NCBI RefSeq assembly: GCF_000187245.1
Contig: NC_027860.1
Coordinates: 496,001-560,000, forward strand
Length of the DNA: 64,000 bases
Direction of reading: 5' to 3'
Source: Ogataea parapolymorpha DL-1
Lineage: Eukaryota > Ascomycota > Pichiomycetes > Pichiales > Pichiaceae
The number at the start of each line of letters is the position of its first letter. The stretch's first letter is position 1. This document shows, piece by piece, positions 46,681 through 56,929 of this stretch. A model generated the notes under the pieces. The model saw nothing but the letters and a program-made list of their open reading frames with translations. It was not told the origin of the DNA and did no database searches. Made by a program: the position numbers and the translations under genes.

Positions 46681-48807
46681 ATGGATCCATCTTCTCCTCT
46701 TATATCACAACCAATGTTTACATTTCGAATCAAGCCTGGGGAATGCGCCGAACCAAACGCGACTGAGACTCAAGTTGAGGTAGTTTGTGCAATAACTAGC
46801 GCCAATGCGGAATTAGGTTTTTTCAAAATACAAAGTTCATTGGATTTGATTTTGGGGGAAGCTCTGGTAGACAACTTTGATTGCTTTAAAATAAGGAACG
46901 AATATTCCTCGGCATTTGTTGTTGTCCATTCATCGAACCAAGACCTTGCATCAAAGCCTACCTTTGGCATTTTGTCTCCTGGAATTCAACATAATATTTG
47001 GACACTATATAAGCTGGTTGATGGTGCCCACATAGAGGAGAGAACATTAAGAAAGTATGGTGGGAGTCCTTTAGTGTCAACGACTCCAACATCATCTTAC
47101 CATTTCCCCAAAGTCAACAAGAATGGATTAGCAATCAAGAGCTCTAGTTGTCGCCTTTCTTTGCGCATGAGTCCTCCCAACATCAAGCTATCAGCAAGTT
47201 TGAATTCATCTTCAAAGCTTTCTCATGTGGATCCCCATGCATTCCTAGCAGAAAGGTATTATTCGACCCTTTACCAGAGCACAACCCCCTTACAATTTTT
47301 TGCCAAGACTGCCCTTCCAAGAGTCCATGTGCTCTCCCGTTCAAACTATCAGTTAGCTCGCGAGACTATCTCTTCATTTATCATTCGTTCAATGACAAAC
47401 TTCAATCAGCGTTTTGACTTTTGTCGTTCATCATGTACCTCCTCATTGAATCTACTAAACGATGATGAACTCAGTTATCGTGTTGACTTTCTTCGTAATC
47501 ACGCCAGGAATTCTGAAGAACAATTTCGAGAGTCATTGGACAATCTCAGACTAAGAGAGGCCAAACTACAAGTAATCCTTTGCCTGGATTTGCTAAGGCT
47601 GCTCAATGGTGAGGAGGACCATCAAAAACCAACACCCAGGAAATCGAAGGTTATCTATACCAAACGGTCGTTGGTAGGTCGCAAAAAAAGACTGATACCA
47701 ACATTAATTGGAACCGCAATTCCTGTTAACGCAAAATTTACCACCGACCTCAGAAACATTCAAGATAACTCAACCAATGAACTTACCTCAAATGTCTTGA
47801 CGACAAACATTAACGCCTTGATGGATAAACTATGCGTTCACGATGCTATAATGGGACTATCACTGAACGAAGATGATTCAACCTATAGATTCTTAATAAG
47901 TTCTGTCGTTCCATTTTTCCAAAAGTCACATCCAAAGCTACTCAGAGAGTTAATAAATAAAGCTAAAGGACCTTCAGCTTCTAGGAAATCAAAAAATTCT
48001 CATGCAGAACATCTAAAGACAATTTCTTCTCCATCACCAAAGCTCAGAGCTATCACCCAACCGGACACATCAGTTTTCGTTAACTCATTAGAATTTTCGA
48101 GCTTGAAGCTAAAACGTAAAGCATCCAATCTAGGAGTGACGCAAAATTTGTCAAGAAAGACATTTGATATGATCAAAAGTACTTCAATAAATCAACAATT
48201 GTCCACTTCGCAAACTGGAATTGAATTGCAGCCCCGGTCGCACACTGAATCAAGTCTCAATAAGACACACATCAAAAGCAAAATATCCGCGTTTGAAACC
48301 TCTTCAATTTTCAATCATAGAAAACGGAACACAGCCTCAAAATATATTGACAACTCGGAAGTGCAAGCTAACTCGTATACGGAGGTGGAAGCCACACCTG
48401 TGAAAAAACCGCGTGCTTCCCTGGAGATTTTCGCATCTCCCGATGACCTTAAGACTACTGCGGATAATATCTCTCCAGTAAAGACTAACATGGTGTCGGA
48501 TATCCATGTCACCACTACTCCACTGAAAATTCATGCACAGGCAAACGAGAACGTTATACAAACTATTGAAATTCCGCCTACAACTTCACTTGTGTCATGC
48601 GCTGATCAAAGCTTACCTTACGCTGAAACATCAAGGGACATTTTTGCAAACGAGATACCTGATAGCCTCGCAACATGTGTATCACCCCAATCAGGATCTT
48701 CTCTACCTCAATCATCACCAAAACAGAAATCAAACGTGCAACGACGATCGGAGATATTGGGTGCTAAAGAGCACTGTAATACTAAAAGAAGGCTGACTTT
48801 CGACTGA
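46681..48807 (+). CDS. SLD3: Sld3-like DNA replication initiation protein
   Basis: A 708-residue protein. The block RYYSTLYQSTTPLQFFAKTA followed by LPRVHVLSR (about residues 192-220) and the helical NLRLREAKLQVILCLDLL (about 290-308) match the Sld3/Treslin domain that binds Cdc45. The C-terminal third is disordered with Ser-Pro/Thr-Pro sites (SPSPKLRA, ATPVKKPR), as needed for Cdk-dependent binding to Dpb11. Sld3 recruits Cdc45 to loaded MCM at early origins. The length is near S. cerevisiae Sld3 (668 aa). It ends 51 bp from the TAF6 stop. Confidence 0.75.
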   Translation: MDPSSPLISQPMFTFRIKPGECAEPNATETQVEVVCAITSANAELGFFKIQSSLDLILGEALVDNFDCFKIRNEYSSAFVVVHSSNQDLASKPTFGILSPGIQHNIWTLYKLVDGAHIEERTLRKYGGSPLVSTTPTSSYHFPKVNKNGLAIKSSSCRLSLRMSPPNIKLSASLNSSSKLSHVDPHAFLAERYYSTLYQSTTPLQFFAKTALPRVHVLSRSNYQLARETISSFIIRSMTNFNQRFDFCRSSCTSSLNLLNDDELSYRVDFLRNHARNSEEQFRESLDNLRLREAKLQVILCLDLLRLLNGEEDHQKPTPRKSKVIYTKRSLVGRKKRLIPTLIGTAIPVNAKFTTDLRNIQDNSTNELTSNVLTTNINALMDKLCVHDAIMGLSLNEDDSTYRFLISSVVPFFQKSHPKLLRELINKAKGPSASRKSKNSHAEHLKTISSPSPKLRAITQPDTSVFVNSLEFSSLKLKRKASNLGVTQNLSRKTFDMIKSTSINQQLSTSQTGIELQPRSHTESSLNKTHIKSKISAFETSSIFNHRKRNTASKYIDNSEVQANSYTEVEATPVKKPRASLEIFASPDDLKTTADNISPVKTNMVSDIHVTTTPLKIHAQANENVIQTIEIPPTTSLVSCADQSLPYAETSRDIFANEIPDSLATCVSPQSGSSLPQSSPKQKSNVQRRSEILGAKEHCNTKRRLTFD

Positions 48808-48858
48808 GCTCGCTATTCTGTGTCACAAGTCAAGTTCCGAATGTTACTTTAATGTCCC

Positions 48859-50358
48859 TTAAAGCCCTCTCATAATTCCCCGAAAAAAAATGCCGCCGTA
48901 TATCTCTCGTGCGTTTGGTTGCGAAGCGACTTCCTTCGCAAGGATGTCACCTAAACGATCTCTCAGTTTCTGCATTTCGTCATCCCCAAGCTCACGGGGA
49001 TTGCTCTCATTGTCACCTTCAGTTGTCGATGGCTTGCTAAGCTTTCCGTCGTCGGTCATTGTACTTAGGCAACCCATCACATTTTCAATTAGTATTTTGT
49101 AGCTTGTGGAATTCTCATCAAGGCCTTCTAAAATGGAGGTAGACCAGCTTTTGAGGTTCCCCACCATAATAATTCGAATCACTTCTTTACCCAAAGATTT
49201 CATGCCCTTCATCGCGCCAAACTGCGTTCCAATTGAACTCTTTGTGGCGCTGCTAAGGAATGCCCTCAAGAGCGTTCTAGTTATTCTAGGTTTAAGAGTT
49301 GTATAAGAGGAACCATACTCCCGCATGATTCTCTGGAGGAGGGAAGCCGCCAGCTCCCTAATTCTAAATTGTTCCCTGTCATCTTCCGATTCTGACCGTG
49401 CTCCTATTTTCTTAGCAAGAAGAAGAGTGAGTATGCATGGCATTATAGCGTGAATGTATGGGTCAAGAAATATAGACTTGTTGGATAGTAGAGAATATAT
49501 CACCATTAACATTGTTGTCAAAATCGTTGGATTTTTCAAATTGTGTGTTATTGTTTCGGCGACGAACTGAATAAAATAAGGGACAAGCTGGTGTAGTCCA
49601 GGATCAGCTTCCAATGATTCCAAAGCAGCCGCTCGGAGGCTTTCATTGGTCTCATCCAGTAGTGCAGCAACAGACTTGTCAAAATATAGCTGAAGCTCTT
49701 TAGAAAGCATATGCTTGACAAGTGGTTTCACATCAAGATCTTTCTTTCTTCCTTGTGAGTTTTGCTCAACTGTTGTCAATCCGTTAGATGGGTTGGTAGA
49801 CAAAGATACATCATCATTATTCAGGCTCAGTATGTTATCAACCGAACCTCTCTGATTAGGGGGTAATTGCTTGATCTCCGCAGGATTTGGGTTTTGAGGA
49901 ATTGTTGGCTGCACGCCCTCTATCGCAAGCCAATGGGCAGTAAATGAGGTGAATCTTGGAACTTTAGGAAGTGATTGATTGATTAACTTTTCAAACTCGA
50001 CGTCGTCATCGTCAACATAGTACAGTGTTTGACCAGGGCCAACCATTGCTTCTTTAAAAACAAGAGGTCTCGAAACATCATAGCCGTACAATGGTTCAAG
50101 GTTCAATACTTTCATAGCCCTGTCAACATCTGATACCGTAAGTATTTTCCTTTTGCCATGCCTCATAAATTTCAATGCTTGCTCCAAAATTTCATGAATA
50201 CGGTACTCGACGTCCATGGCCAAGTTTTTTGCCACGTCCTCAGTTAATTGACTCGAAAGGCCTAAGCTTTCGGCCGCATCTCTCACAGTATCATATGGTG
50301 ACCATAATGTGTGAGACGTGGGTATCCTGGCAGTATTGTTACCTGTTGCACTACTCAT
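48859..50358 (-). CDS. TAF6: TAF6, TFIID and SAGA subunit
   Basis: A 499-residue protein. The N-terminal histone fold is at about 17-80 (TLWSPYDTVRDAAESLGL, DVEYRIHEILEQALKFMRHGKR, LTVSDVDRAMKVLNLEPLYG). It is followed by SFTAHWLAIEGVQPTIPQNP, a block diagnostic of TAF6, and a HEAT-repeat C-terminal domain (220-450, YFDKSVAALLDE, LVPYFIQFVAETI). TAF6 pairs with TAF9 in TFIID and SAGA. The length is close to yeast Taf6 (516 aa). Confidence 0.95.
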   Translation of the reverse strand: MSSATGNNTARIPTSHTLWSPYDTVRDAAESLGLSSQLTEDVAKNLAMDVEYRIHEILEQALKFMRHGKRKILTVSDVDRAMKVLNLEPLYGYDVSRPLVFKEAMVGPGQTLYYVDDDDVEFEKLINQSLPKVPRFTSFTAHWLAIEGVQPTIPQNPNPAEIKQLPPNQRGSVDNILSLNNDDVSLSTNPSNGLTTVEQNSQGRKKDLDVKPLVKHMLSKELQLYFDKSVAALLDETNESLRAAALESLEADPGLHQLVPYFIQFVAETITHNLKNPTILTTMLMVIYSLLSNKSIFLDPYIHAIMPCILTLLLAKKIGARSESEDDREQFRIRELAASLLQRIMREYGSSYTTLKPRITRTLLRAFLSSATKSSIGTQFGAMKGMKSLGKEVIRIIMVGNLKSWSTSILEGLDENSTSYKILIENVMGCLSTMTDDGKLSKPSTTEGDNESNPRELGDDEMQKLRDRLGDILAKEVASQPNAREIYGGIFFRGIMRGL

Positions 50359-50476
50359 GGCCTAACGTCTAAAAAAAGTAAAAGGGTAATGAAAACAAGC
50401 TTTTAATTTTTAATTATTATATTCATGTACCAGCTCGAGTGTTGGCAGATATCAGCCATGCAGAAGAGAGGACAAT

Positions 50477-52138
50477 TTATTCCAATATGATCTTTTGTAA
50501 CAAGTAAAGCTCCCCATTCACCTTTCTTTTGAACACAATTCTATCTACTACAGTCCCTGCGATGATCATGGATCTGGCACTATAATCTCCAACCGCAAAT
50601 ATTTCAGGAATCTTGTGGCTAAGATAGGGGAAAAGTGAGTGATATAAATCGGAGTATTCCAAAACGTCTTCCTTGGTTATTTCGATAGTGGCCCTGACAT
50701 TCTCATACGCATCACTGATGAATCGCAACGGGGAGTCTCCGGCAGGCCTGAGATTCCTGCATCTCATTATGAATAATAGTAAAACTTGGTCGGAGAGGCC
50801 TTTCTTTTCAATTTCGTCGATTTTGTTAGTTCCGAAAATGAAAGTCAGACGCTGCGCGAATTCAGGGTCTACTTTGAGAGCTCTTTGCAAAGATAGTGGT
50901 TTGTACTTTTGTATCAGTGATTTTTCGGTGGAATCACACAATTCATACGCTCTTTGAAATAGTGATTTTTGAGAAGACCGGTAGCATTTAACGAGCTCTA
51001 TGATGTTTTTATTGGTATTCGCGTGCTCTCCGATCTTCCAGGATCTAAAGGTGGTTATACGAGAAGCTAGAATGTCTCGTAATCTCGAAATTCCTTCAAG
51101 ATGCATCCTCAAGGTATACTGATTTTTTTCGCTTGACAGTTGATGTAGGAAACCCATAAATCGTAACAAGTCCTTCGGAAGAGGAGTGACAAGTGAAAGG
51201 TTAAAACATATGCCATTGGCGGATGTACCCTCGGGCAATTTTAGGCCAAATTTAGTTCCAGCCTCAATTACGCTCTCTTCAACCTTTAACGTTAACGTTG
51301 TTGTTTCCGACTCGTTATCATTAAGAATGAACCCATAATTGAGAAGCAAATCAGTATTAGACTTGTTTCCATAATTATTGTAAATTTCTTCTCCAGCTCT
51401 GATACGCTTGGCTGAGGCCTTGAACACAAAACTGTTATCCTCGCACGTCCATGTTACTTTTTCGCCGTTTTTATGGTTCAGGAGGTCAACTATTGGGCAT
51501 AAGAAACCTATATTGAGGCTTCTCTCACTCTGTTTACGCAAGAAGTTGGGGAATGCTCTCGTACAATAAATAGAGTATGCCCATGAGAATGCTTCAAAAC
51601 TCTTCCAAGATAAAGAATCCTTGCACAGCGGGGCTTCTTTCATAACAAGATCCAGTTTCTTTTGCTCGTTTAATAGTGACATGAGAGAGCTCCATCTTTC
51701 AAAAAGCTCTTCTCGGGTTCGCTTCAATCTTGGGTAGGCATCTGTACCTTTTAATAGTTCTTGCTCGTGATCAGTCCAGAATAATGGAAGCCCAACCTCT
51801 AAACAGGAATCTGGAAGAAATGCAATGTATGGTTCATACATTGTTGACAAGCTGTTACCATCAATAAGCGTCTCTTTCTTGTCAAATTTGAGTTTTGCTA
51901 ATAGCAATAAGCTGAGATCATCTATGGGGTTGTCAAGGCCAAAAACTCCTTTCGCCAATTCTGGTGTAATGAAAAGGGCTTCGGGCACTATAATGAGAGG
52001 TTCATCGAAAGTGACTTCATTTTTCAAAGTACCGTGAACACCCTTATCTCTATCGATAGCAAACTCAACATTATCGAAGTACGCACCATGTGATTTAGAC
52101 CACTTGAGCAAGTTTTCTAAAGAATTTTGTAACTTCAT
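50477..52138 (-). CDS. SET-domain protein lysine methyltransferase (Rkm1/Ctm1 group)
   Basis: A 553-residue protein with a split SET domain. The N-terminal part has RDKGVHGTL and EPLIIVPEALFIT. The core SET motifs are VDLLNHKNGEKVTW (N-H) and EEIYNNYGNKSNTDLLLNYGF. The C-terminal half is the helical substrate-binding domain typical of the SETD6/RKM family. Yeast members methylate ribosomal proteins (Rkm1, Rkm2) or cytochrome c (Ctm1). Which substrate applies here is not decidable by reading. It is divergent from the gene at 52282. Confidence 0.8.
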   Translation of the reverse strand: MKLQNSLENLLKWSKSHGAYFDNVEFAIDRDKGVHGTLKNEVTFDEPLIIVPEALFITPELAKGVFGLDNPIDDLSLLLLAKLKFDKKETLIDGNSLSTMYEPYIAFLPDSCLEVGLPLFWTDHEQELLKGTDAYPRLKRTREELFERWSSLMSLLNEQKKLDLVMKEAPLCKDSLSWKSFEAFSWAYSIYCTRAFPNFLRKQSERSLNIGFLCPIVDLLNHKNGEKVTWTCEDNSFVFKASAKRIRAGEEIYNNYGNKSNTDLLLNYGFILNDNESETTTLTLKVEESVIEAGTKFGLKLPEGTSANGICFNLSLVTPLPKDLLRFMGFLHQLSSEKNQYTLRMHLEGISRLRDILASRITTFRSWKIGEHANTNKNIIELVKCYRSSQKSLFQRAYELCDSTEKSLIQKYKPLSLQRALKVDPEFAQRLTFIFGTNKIDEIEKKGLSDQVLLLFIMRCRNLRPAGDSPLRFISDAYENVRATIEITKEDVLEYSDLYHSLFPYLSHKIPEIFAVGDYSARSMIIAGTVVDRIVFKRKVNGELYLLQKIILE

Positions 52139-52281
52139 AAATAAATGATTTCTCTTATTGACACTCTACACTCAGACCCGGTTCTGATTAACAAATTATT
52201 TAGTCATACACTAGATAGCCTAAAATTAACTGATGGTAGAATTGACAAGAAAAGCGACTTTTCGAAAGCTGCTTGAGTCAA

Positions 52282-53328
52282 ATGTCTCAGATTACAGTCA
52301 ACGGATCAAAACTTTTGGACGGCAAAGCAAATTCAAACATCTTGGCGAATGACACTATTCAGTCTCAATATACCAGTGATAAATACAGATACCGCAAACT
52401 ATATGAACTAGCTATCAAATTATATCTCAATCGAAATTTTGACAAAGCCTGGTCACTGATCGCCCCAATTGTGGACAATCTACCTGAAACTAGCTATGAC
52501 AGAAATGAGATCGAAAAGCCGCTTCTCGTGAAAATATACAAACTCTATCTGTCGCTGATCGATTTGAAACTCAAAAGAGAGACGAGAGATTCTCATGACC
52601 TGGTGAAGTCCCAATACTCCGAACGCCTTCAGCAGGGAGATCTATTCATACAAATTCGAAATATTTACAATGAAGAATACGACTGCATAGATCCTGAATT
52701 ATTACTACTGTGCTTTATAGTCGAGCTTTCGAACGGATTTCCTTTGATTGAACTGAGAGCCCAATTGGAATTGTACCTAACTTTCAATGGTATCCTTTCA
52801 GACGAAGTCAATCAAACAGTAAGGTCGTCAGGAATGATGAAAATTGCCGAGTTTTACCTGCTACATATCCTCCCTAAATTTAATGAGTTTAAGAGATCCG
52901 AAAAGCTCATAAGGCGGATCTTTGCCGAGGATGATTATCAAAGAGACCATTGTCTTTCGATGCTGAATCAAGTGGTAACCAACTTCAAGGCAGGCGACAA
53001 AAAAGCAACATCAACTGACTGTAATGAAGAAAGGCTCAAGACTCGCAAAAGGAGACGTGGCAAGAGGATTGAACAACATCTCGACGATAATTCCCAGATG
53101 ATTGCAGATGAGAAAAATGGTATTTATCGAATTTTGAAGAGTGCACTGTCAATGCATGGATTACGCGATTTCAAGAAAGTTTTCATTCAAGGAACCTTTT
53201 TGATGTTTATTCTGAGTATCATTGTACTTTTCTATCAGAAGTACTCCCAAGTTAGAGGTCGTTTGTTATGGTTCTTAATTAAAGTCAGACAGACACTGGG
53301 TATGGCACTGAAAATCACTTATATATAG
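52282..53328 (+). CDS. Tail-anchored protein, Pex15/Pex26-like
   Basis: A 348-residue protein from the ATG at 52282 (MSQITVNGSK). The helical N-terminal domain (KLYELAIKLYLNRNFDKAW, VKIYKLYLSLIDLKL) is followed by a basic patch (KTRKRRRGKRIEQH) and a membrane segment near residues 303-320 (FIQGTFLMFILSIIVLFY) with a short basic tail. This layout, including the LYLNRNFDKAW-type repeat, resembles peroxisomal Pex15/Pex26, which anchors the Pex1-Pex6 ATPase for receptor recycling. Sequence conservation in that family is low, so the name is tentative. Confidence 0.55.
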   Translation: MSQITVNGSKLLDGKANSNILANDTIQSQYTSDKYRYRKLYELAIKLYLNRNFDKAWSLIAPIVDNLPETSYDRNEIEKPLLVKIYKLYLSLIDLKLKRETRDSHDLVKSQYSERLQQGDLFIQIRNIYNEEYDCIDPELLLLCFIVELSNGFPLIELRAQLELYLTFNGILSDEVNQTVRSSGMMKIAEFYLLHILPKFNEFKRSEKLIRRIFAEDDYQRDHCLSMLNQVVTNFKAGDKKATSTDCNEERLKTRKRRRGKRIEQHLDDNSQMIADEKNGIYRILKSALSMHGLRDFKKVFIQGTFLMFILSIIVLFYQKYSQVRGRLLWFLIKVRQTLGMALKITYI

Positions 53329-53617
53329 GTATCATTTTTGATTTATAATTTATCTTTACACCTGTACACCGTAACATTAGAAGCCCTCTCATGCATTCCG
53401 CCAAACACTAAGTAAGTGCGGTTGCCTTGAAATAACGATCAACTATAAGATTAGTGCTGCTTTCAATTAATTATCATTTACATCCGAGATTGAAGGTTCA
53501 TTGTATATCCCAACATCTGACATTAAATCTCCTTCCGAAGTTGTAAAGGGTTCAGAGCCTGCTAAATTCAGACTTTTTAAAAAAAAACACGAAAGCATTT
53601 TATCAGTTTCTGAAACT

Positions 53618-55468
53618 ATGGATTCACCAAATCACGAAACTCTCAAACCTACGTCAGAAGAGCTCTATCCGATTGCTTTATTAATGGATGAGCTTAGGCA
53701 TGATGACGTTGCCAGCAGAGTGCAGGCTATGAAACGGTTGGACACGATTGCCATTGCATTAGGACAGGAGAGGACTCGCAAAGAATTGATTCCCTTCCTG
53801 GATGACGTTATTCCGGAAGATGAGGATGAAGTGATTGCCGTTGCTGCGGAAGAGTTGGGAAAGTTTGTACCATATGTCGGTGGCCGCGAACACGCCATTA
53901 TACTAATGCCTGTCCTCGAAAAAATCGCTGCGTGTGAGGAGCCAATAGTTAGAGATAAAGCAGTTGACTCCCTGAATGCTATTAGTGAGGAATTAGATGA
54001 AACTCAGATATTACAGGAGTTCATCCCATTGATTCAAAGGCTAGCGAAGGAAAGATGGTTCTCGTTACATATTGCAGCAACTGGTCTATTCAAAAGTGTT
54101 GTTGTCAGAGTTCCTTCGGAAACTAGACTAGAATTGCTAAACCTTTACCACGAGCTGATTCAGGACGATTCTCCTATGGTGAGGAAAGCCGCAGCAACGC
54201 ATTTGCCTAAACTGATTGATATTTTGGCAGAACATTTCAAGACGCCAGAAAACATCAATGAGTTTCATTGGGACCTTGTCACTTCCATGTATGAATCTCT
54301 GGTGAACGACAATCAAGATTCTGTGAAATTTTTATCTGTTGATGTGTTGATAGCAATCCTTGCGTTTTTGAGTGAGATAAATGAAACGTCTCACAATGAG
54401 GATCTCTTCAAAAGCTTGCTCACACTAGCCAGTGATCCTAGTTGGAGAGTCAGATATATGGTCGCAGATAGATTCGAAAAACTGGTGATTAGTTTCAATG
54501 ATGAACAATACACGTTAAAATTGGTTTCAAACTTGATTTCCTTGATGAAGGACAATGAAGCTGAGGTTCGAAAAGCGATTGCAAAACAGCTCCCTGGTGT
54601 TTGTAAATTGGCAAACTCATGCGACCCCTCCATTGTGTTGACAAGTATCGTTCCCGTTGTTTCTCAGCTCAGTATGGATGAATCAGAAACGGTGAGAAGT
54701 GCATTGGCGAGCGAAGTTACAGGATTAGCCCCTATTCTCGGTAAAGATGCTACTATAGAACACTTGTTGCCAATTTTTGTTGAGATGTTAAAAGATGACT
54801 ACAGCGAGGTGAGACTGAATATCATTTCTAATCTTCAGCTTGTGAACGAGGTCATAGGTATACAGCTTTTGTCGGAATCTTTACTGCCAGCCATCACTGC
54901 ATTGGCTAACGATAAACTTTGGAGAGTCAGGTTGGCCATTATTGAACAAATTCCCCTTTTGGCTGAACAACTGGGGGTTGCATTTTTTGACGAAGCTCTG
55001 GGGCAGCTTTGTATGGAGTGGTTATGGGATCCCGTTTATTCTATCAGAGAAGCGGCAGTTCTAAATTTGCAGAGTCTGACAAGGTTCTTTGGTGAAGAAT
55101 GGTGCAAAGTGGAATTGATTAAGAGAATTGAGGCCAAGAAACAAACCAAGGATTATGAGAATTTCATATGCAGAATCACATGTCTATTTGCCTACACAAA
55201 GTTGATTCCAGTCGTTTCGAGCGAAACGGTTGTGTCAGAGCTTTATCCACTTATTGATGAATTGAAAGATGACCATGTGCCAAACATCAGATTTAATGTC
55301 GCGAAGTCACTGCTTGTTTTAGCAGAGAAGGTAATCTCGATTGATCGTGATTTCATTGTAAGCAAAATCAAGCCCACACTGGAGCTTCTTTGTTCAGACG
55401 AAGATACTGATGTTAAATACTTTGCTGAAAGCAGTCTGGATTCGGTCAATGAGCTATTGGGGAAATAA
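53618..55468 (+). CDS. TPD3: PP2A scaffold subunit A (Tpd3)
   Basis: A 616-residue protein consisting almost entirely of HEAT repeats, as in PP2A A subunits. It starts at the ATG at 53618 because conservation begins soon after (LYPIALLMDELRHDD, QAMKRLDTIAIALGQERTR). Repeat blocks such as DKAVDSLNAIS, VRKAAATHLPKL, DPSWRVRYMVADRF, WRVRLAIIEQIPLLAEQLG and YSIREAAVLNLQ are readily aligned. Tpd3 scaffolds the catalytic subunits (Pph21/22) with regulatory Cdc55 or Rts1. S. cerevisiae Tpd3 is 635 residues. Confidence 0.96.
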   Translation: MDSPNHETLKPTSEELYPIALLMDELRHDDVASRVQAMKRLDTIAIALGQERTRKELIPFLDDVIPEDEDEVIAVAAEELGKFVPYVGGREHAIILMPVLEKIAACEEPIVRDKAVDSLNAISEELDETQILQEFIPLIQRLAKERWFSLHIAATGLFKSVVVRVPSETRLELLNLYHELIQDDSPMVRKAAATHLPKLIDILAEHFKTPENINEFHWDLVTSMYESLVNDNQDSVKFLSVDVLIAILAFLSEINETSHNEDLFKSLLTLASDPSWRVRYMVADRFEKLVISFNDEQYTLKLVSNLISLMKDNEAEVRKAIAKQLPGVCKLANSCDPSIVLTSIVPVVSQLSMDESETVRSALASEVTGLAPILGKDATIEHLLPIFVEMLKDDYSEVRLNIISNLQLVNEVIGIQLLSESLLPAITALANDKLWRVRLAIIEQIPLLAEQLGVAFFDEALGQLCMEWLWDPVYSIREAAVLNLQSLTRFFGEEWCKVELIKRIEAKKQTKDYENFICRITCLFAYTKLIPVVSSETVVSELYPLIDELKDDHVPNIRFNVAKSLLVLAEKVISIDRDFIVSKIKPTLELLCSDEDTDVKYFAESSLDSVNELLGK

Positions 55469-55610
55469 GCCGATTTATTTAATGTGGGTCGTTTGTATGT
55501 CAATCTCAGCGTTATCCATCTGGCAATTTAAATCTCTCTACTTTCCAAAGCAAGATAGAATACAATCTGGGGGGCCTACTTTTGACGAACAACCTGTCTA
55601 TTCCCTTGAT

Positions 55611-56642
55611 TCAAAGAACCAAGTCCTCTTGGATTCGAGTTCCTTTCACAACTATTGGTAAAGTACCGGCTGTGGGAATCGCAAACTTTCTGTGGCCCAG
55701 TGCTGTGATTATAGCACGAATTTCCCCAGCATGTGAAGTTGAACTGATATATATATCGTCTGGATAATTTTCAAATACATCTTGCAAAAACGCGTCAGCT
55801 CGAAGGCTCTGTTCGCTCAAAGATTCCCTCCAGTCGTCTCTATAATAAATGTCTTCTTCCTGAAACCCTTTCTCAAAAGTGAAGCCAAATCTAGAAAATC
55901 TTTGAGCAATAATTTTTTTTGGAGACCTCTTATCACATAGATGAGAGCCTATCGTTTCTCTCAAATTCTCCATGACGATAGGGAAATGTCTTTTGGAGGA
56001 AAGAAGTTTACTTTGATCTTCATTTTCTTCACAAATCGAAATGCCTCTCCAAGTGCGAACTAGGGTCATGCAAGATCGAGTGAATGGAGAGCTGAAATAT
56101 TTGGTGGGAATTGGTGCCCCGTGCTCAATTTGTTTTCTCCATGCTTTATTCAATTCGTCAGCCTGTCTCTCACCCAAGGGTGTCAACATTGGGTCTGGTC
56201 CCCATACAATCTCTCTACCATCTGGTAAAGTAGTCCCCGTGCAATGAGACCAATGATTATTCCACTCTTCGATCCCAAATATCGACACTGCTTCATTGTG
56301 ATAACCCTGCCCATGCCGAGCACATATGAGAAGCTTGTATGACTCATTCGGGCTTCCGTTGAGATTTAGTTCATGGAGTTTGAGTTTGAGCGCACTCCAA
56401 GAGCCCAAAGCCAGCCCAAAATTATCCCTTATTAAGTCAAAGCTCAATTCATCAGTGGACTCATCTGATTGCTTAAAAAAGCCCTGCACAACTTCAAATT
56501 TCCAAGGTCTCAACGTATTTCCGGTCTCGGGATCCCGTTGATATCTAGCTTCCGATATCAGTTTTCTATATATCACTTCTTGGTCGGTGTTTGCATGAGC
56601 ATCTTCTACATCACACTGTGTGATCTTTATTAAATCTGACAT
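55611..56642 (-). CDS. PMU1: Pmu1-like histidine phosphatase family protein
   Basis: A 343-residue member of the phosphoglycerate mutase-like family. The phosphohistidine motif is LLICARHGQGYHN (RHG), with MLTPLGERQADELN, SSPFTRSCMTL, an RETIGSH block and the late His in SSTSHAGEI. PWKFEVVQGFFKQSDEST near the N-terminus is typical of yeast Pmu1. Pmu1 has phosphatase activity and was found as a suppressor of a phosphoglycerate mutase mutant. The physiological substrate is not established. It lies tail-to-tail with TPD3. Confidence 0.9.
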   Translation of the reverse strand: MSDLIKITQCDVEDAHANTDQEVIYRKLISEARYQRDPETGNTLRPWKFEVVQGFFKQSDESTDELSFDLIRDNFGLALGSWSALKLKLHELNLNGSPNESYKLLICARHGQGYHNEAVSIFGIEEWNNHWSHCTGTTLPDGREIVWGPDPMLTPLGERQADELNKAWRKQIEHGAPIPTKYFSSPFTRSCMTLVRTWRGISICEENEDQSKLLSSKRHFPIVMENLRETIGSHLCDKRSPKKIIAQRFSRFGFTFEKGFQEEDIYYRDDWRESLSEQSLRADAFLQDVFENYPDDIYISSTSHAGEIRAIITALGHRKFAIPTAGTLPIVVKGTRIQEDLVL

Positions 56643-56929
56643 AACGACAATTTTTTGTAATTGAATTCTTTATTTATGGAGAAGCCAAGTGGTGAATCTC
56701 AAATTGACTACAGACTTTCGCTTTAACAAAACTGCACCCTTACACCACTTGAAACATTTTGTTTTTTCCGTTGTACACACTGAAATTTGCATTGGAGACT
56801 TTATTTTTGGGAAAAAGTAAACAGGCTTATTTATCTTGTTAATTGGCGCAGAATTATATTTTGGATTTGATTGATTCTCTCAGATAGGTCCGCTGACTTC
56901 TGCGTACATCATATTACATTTGGCCCCAG

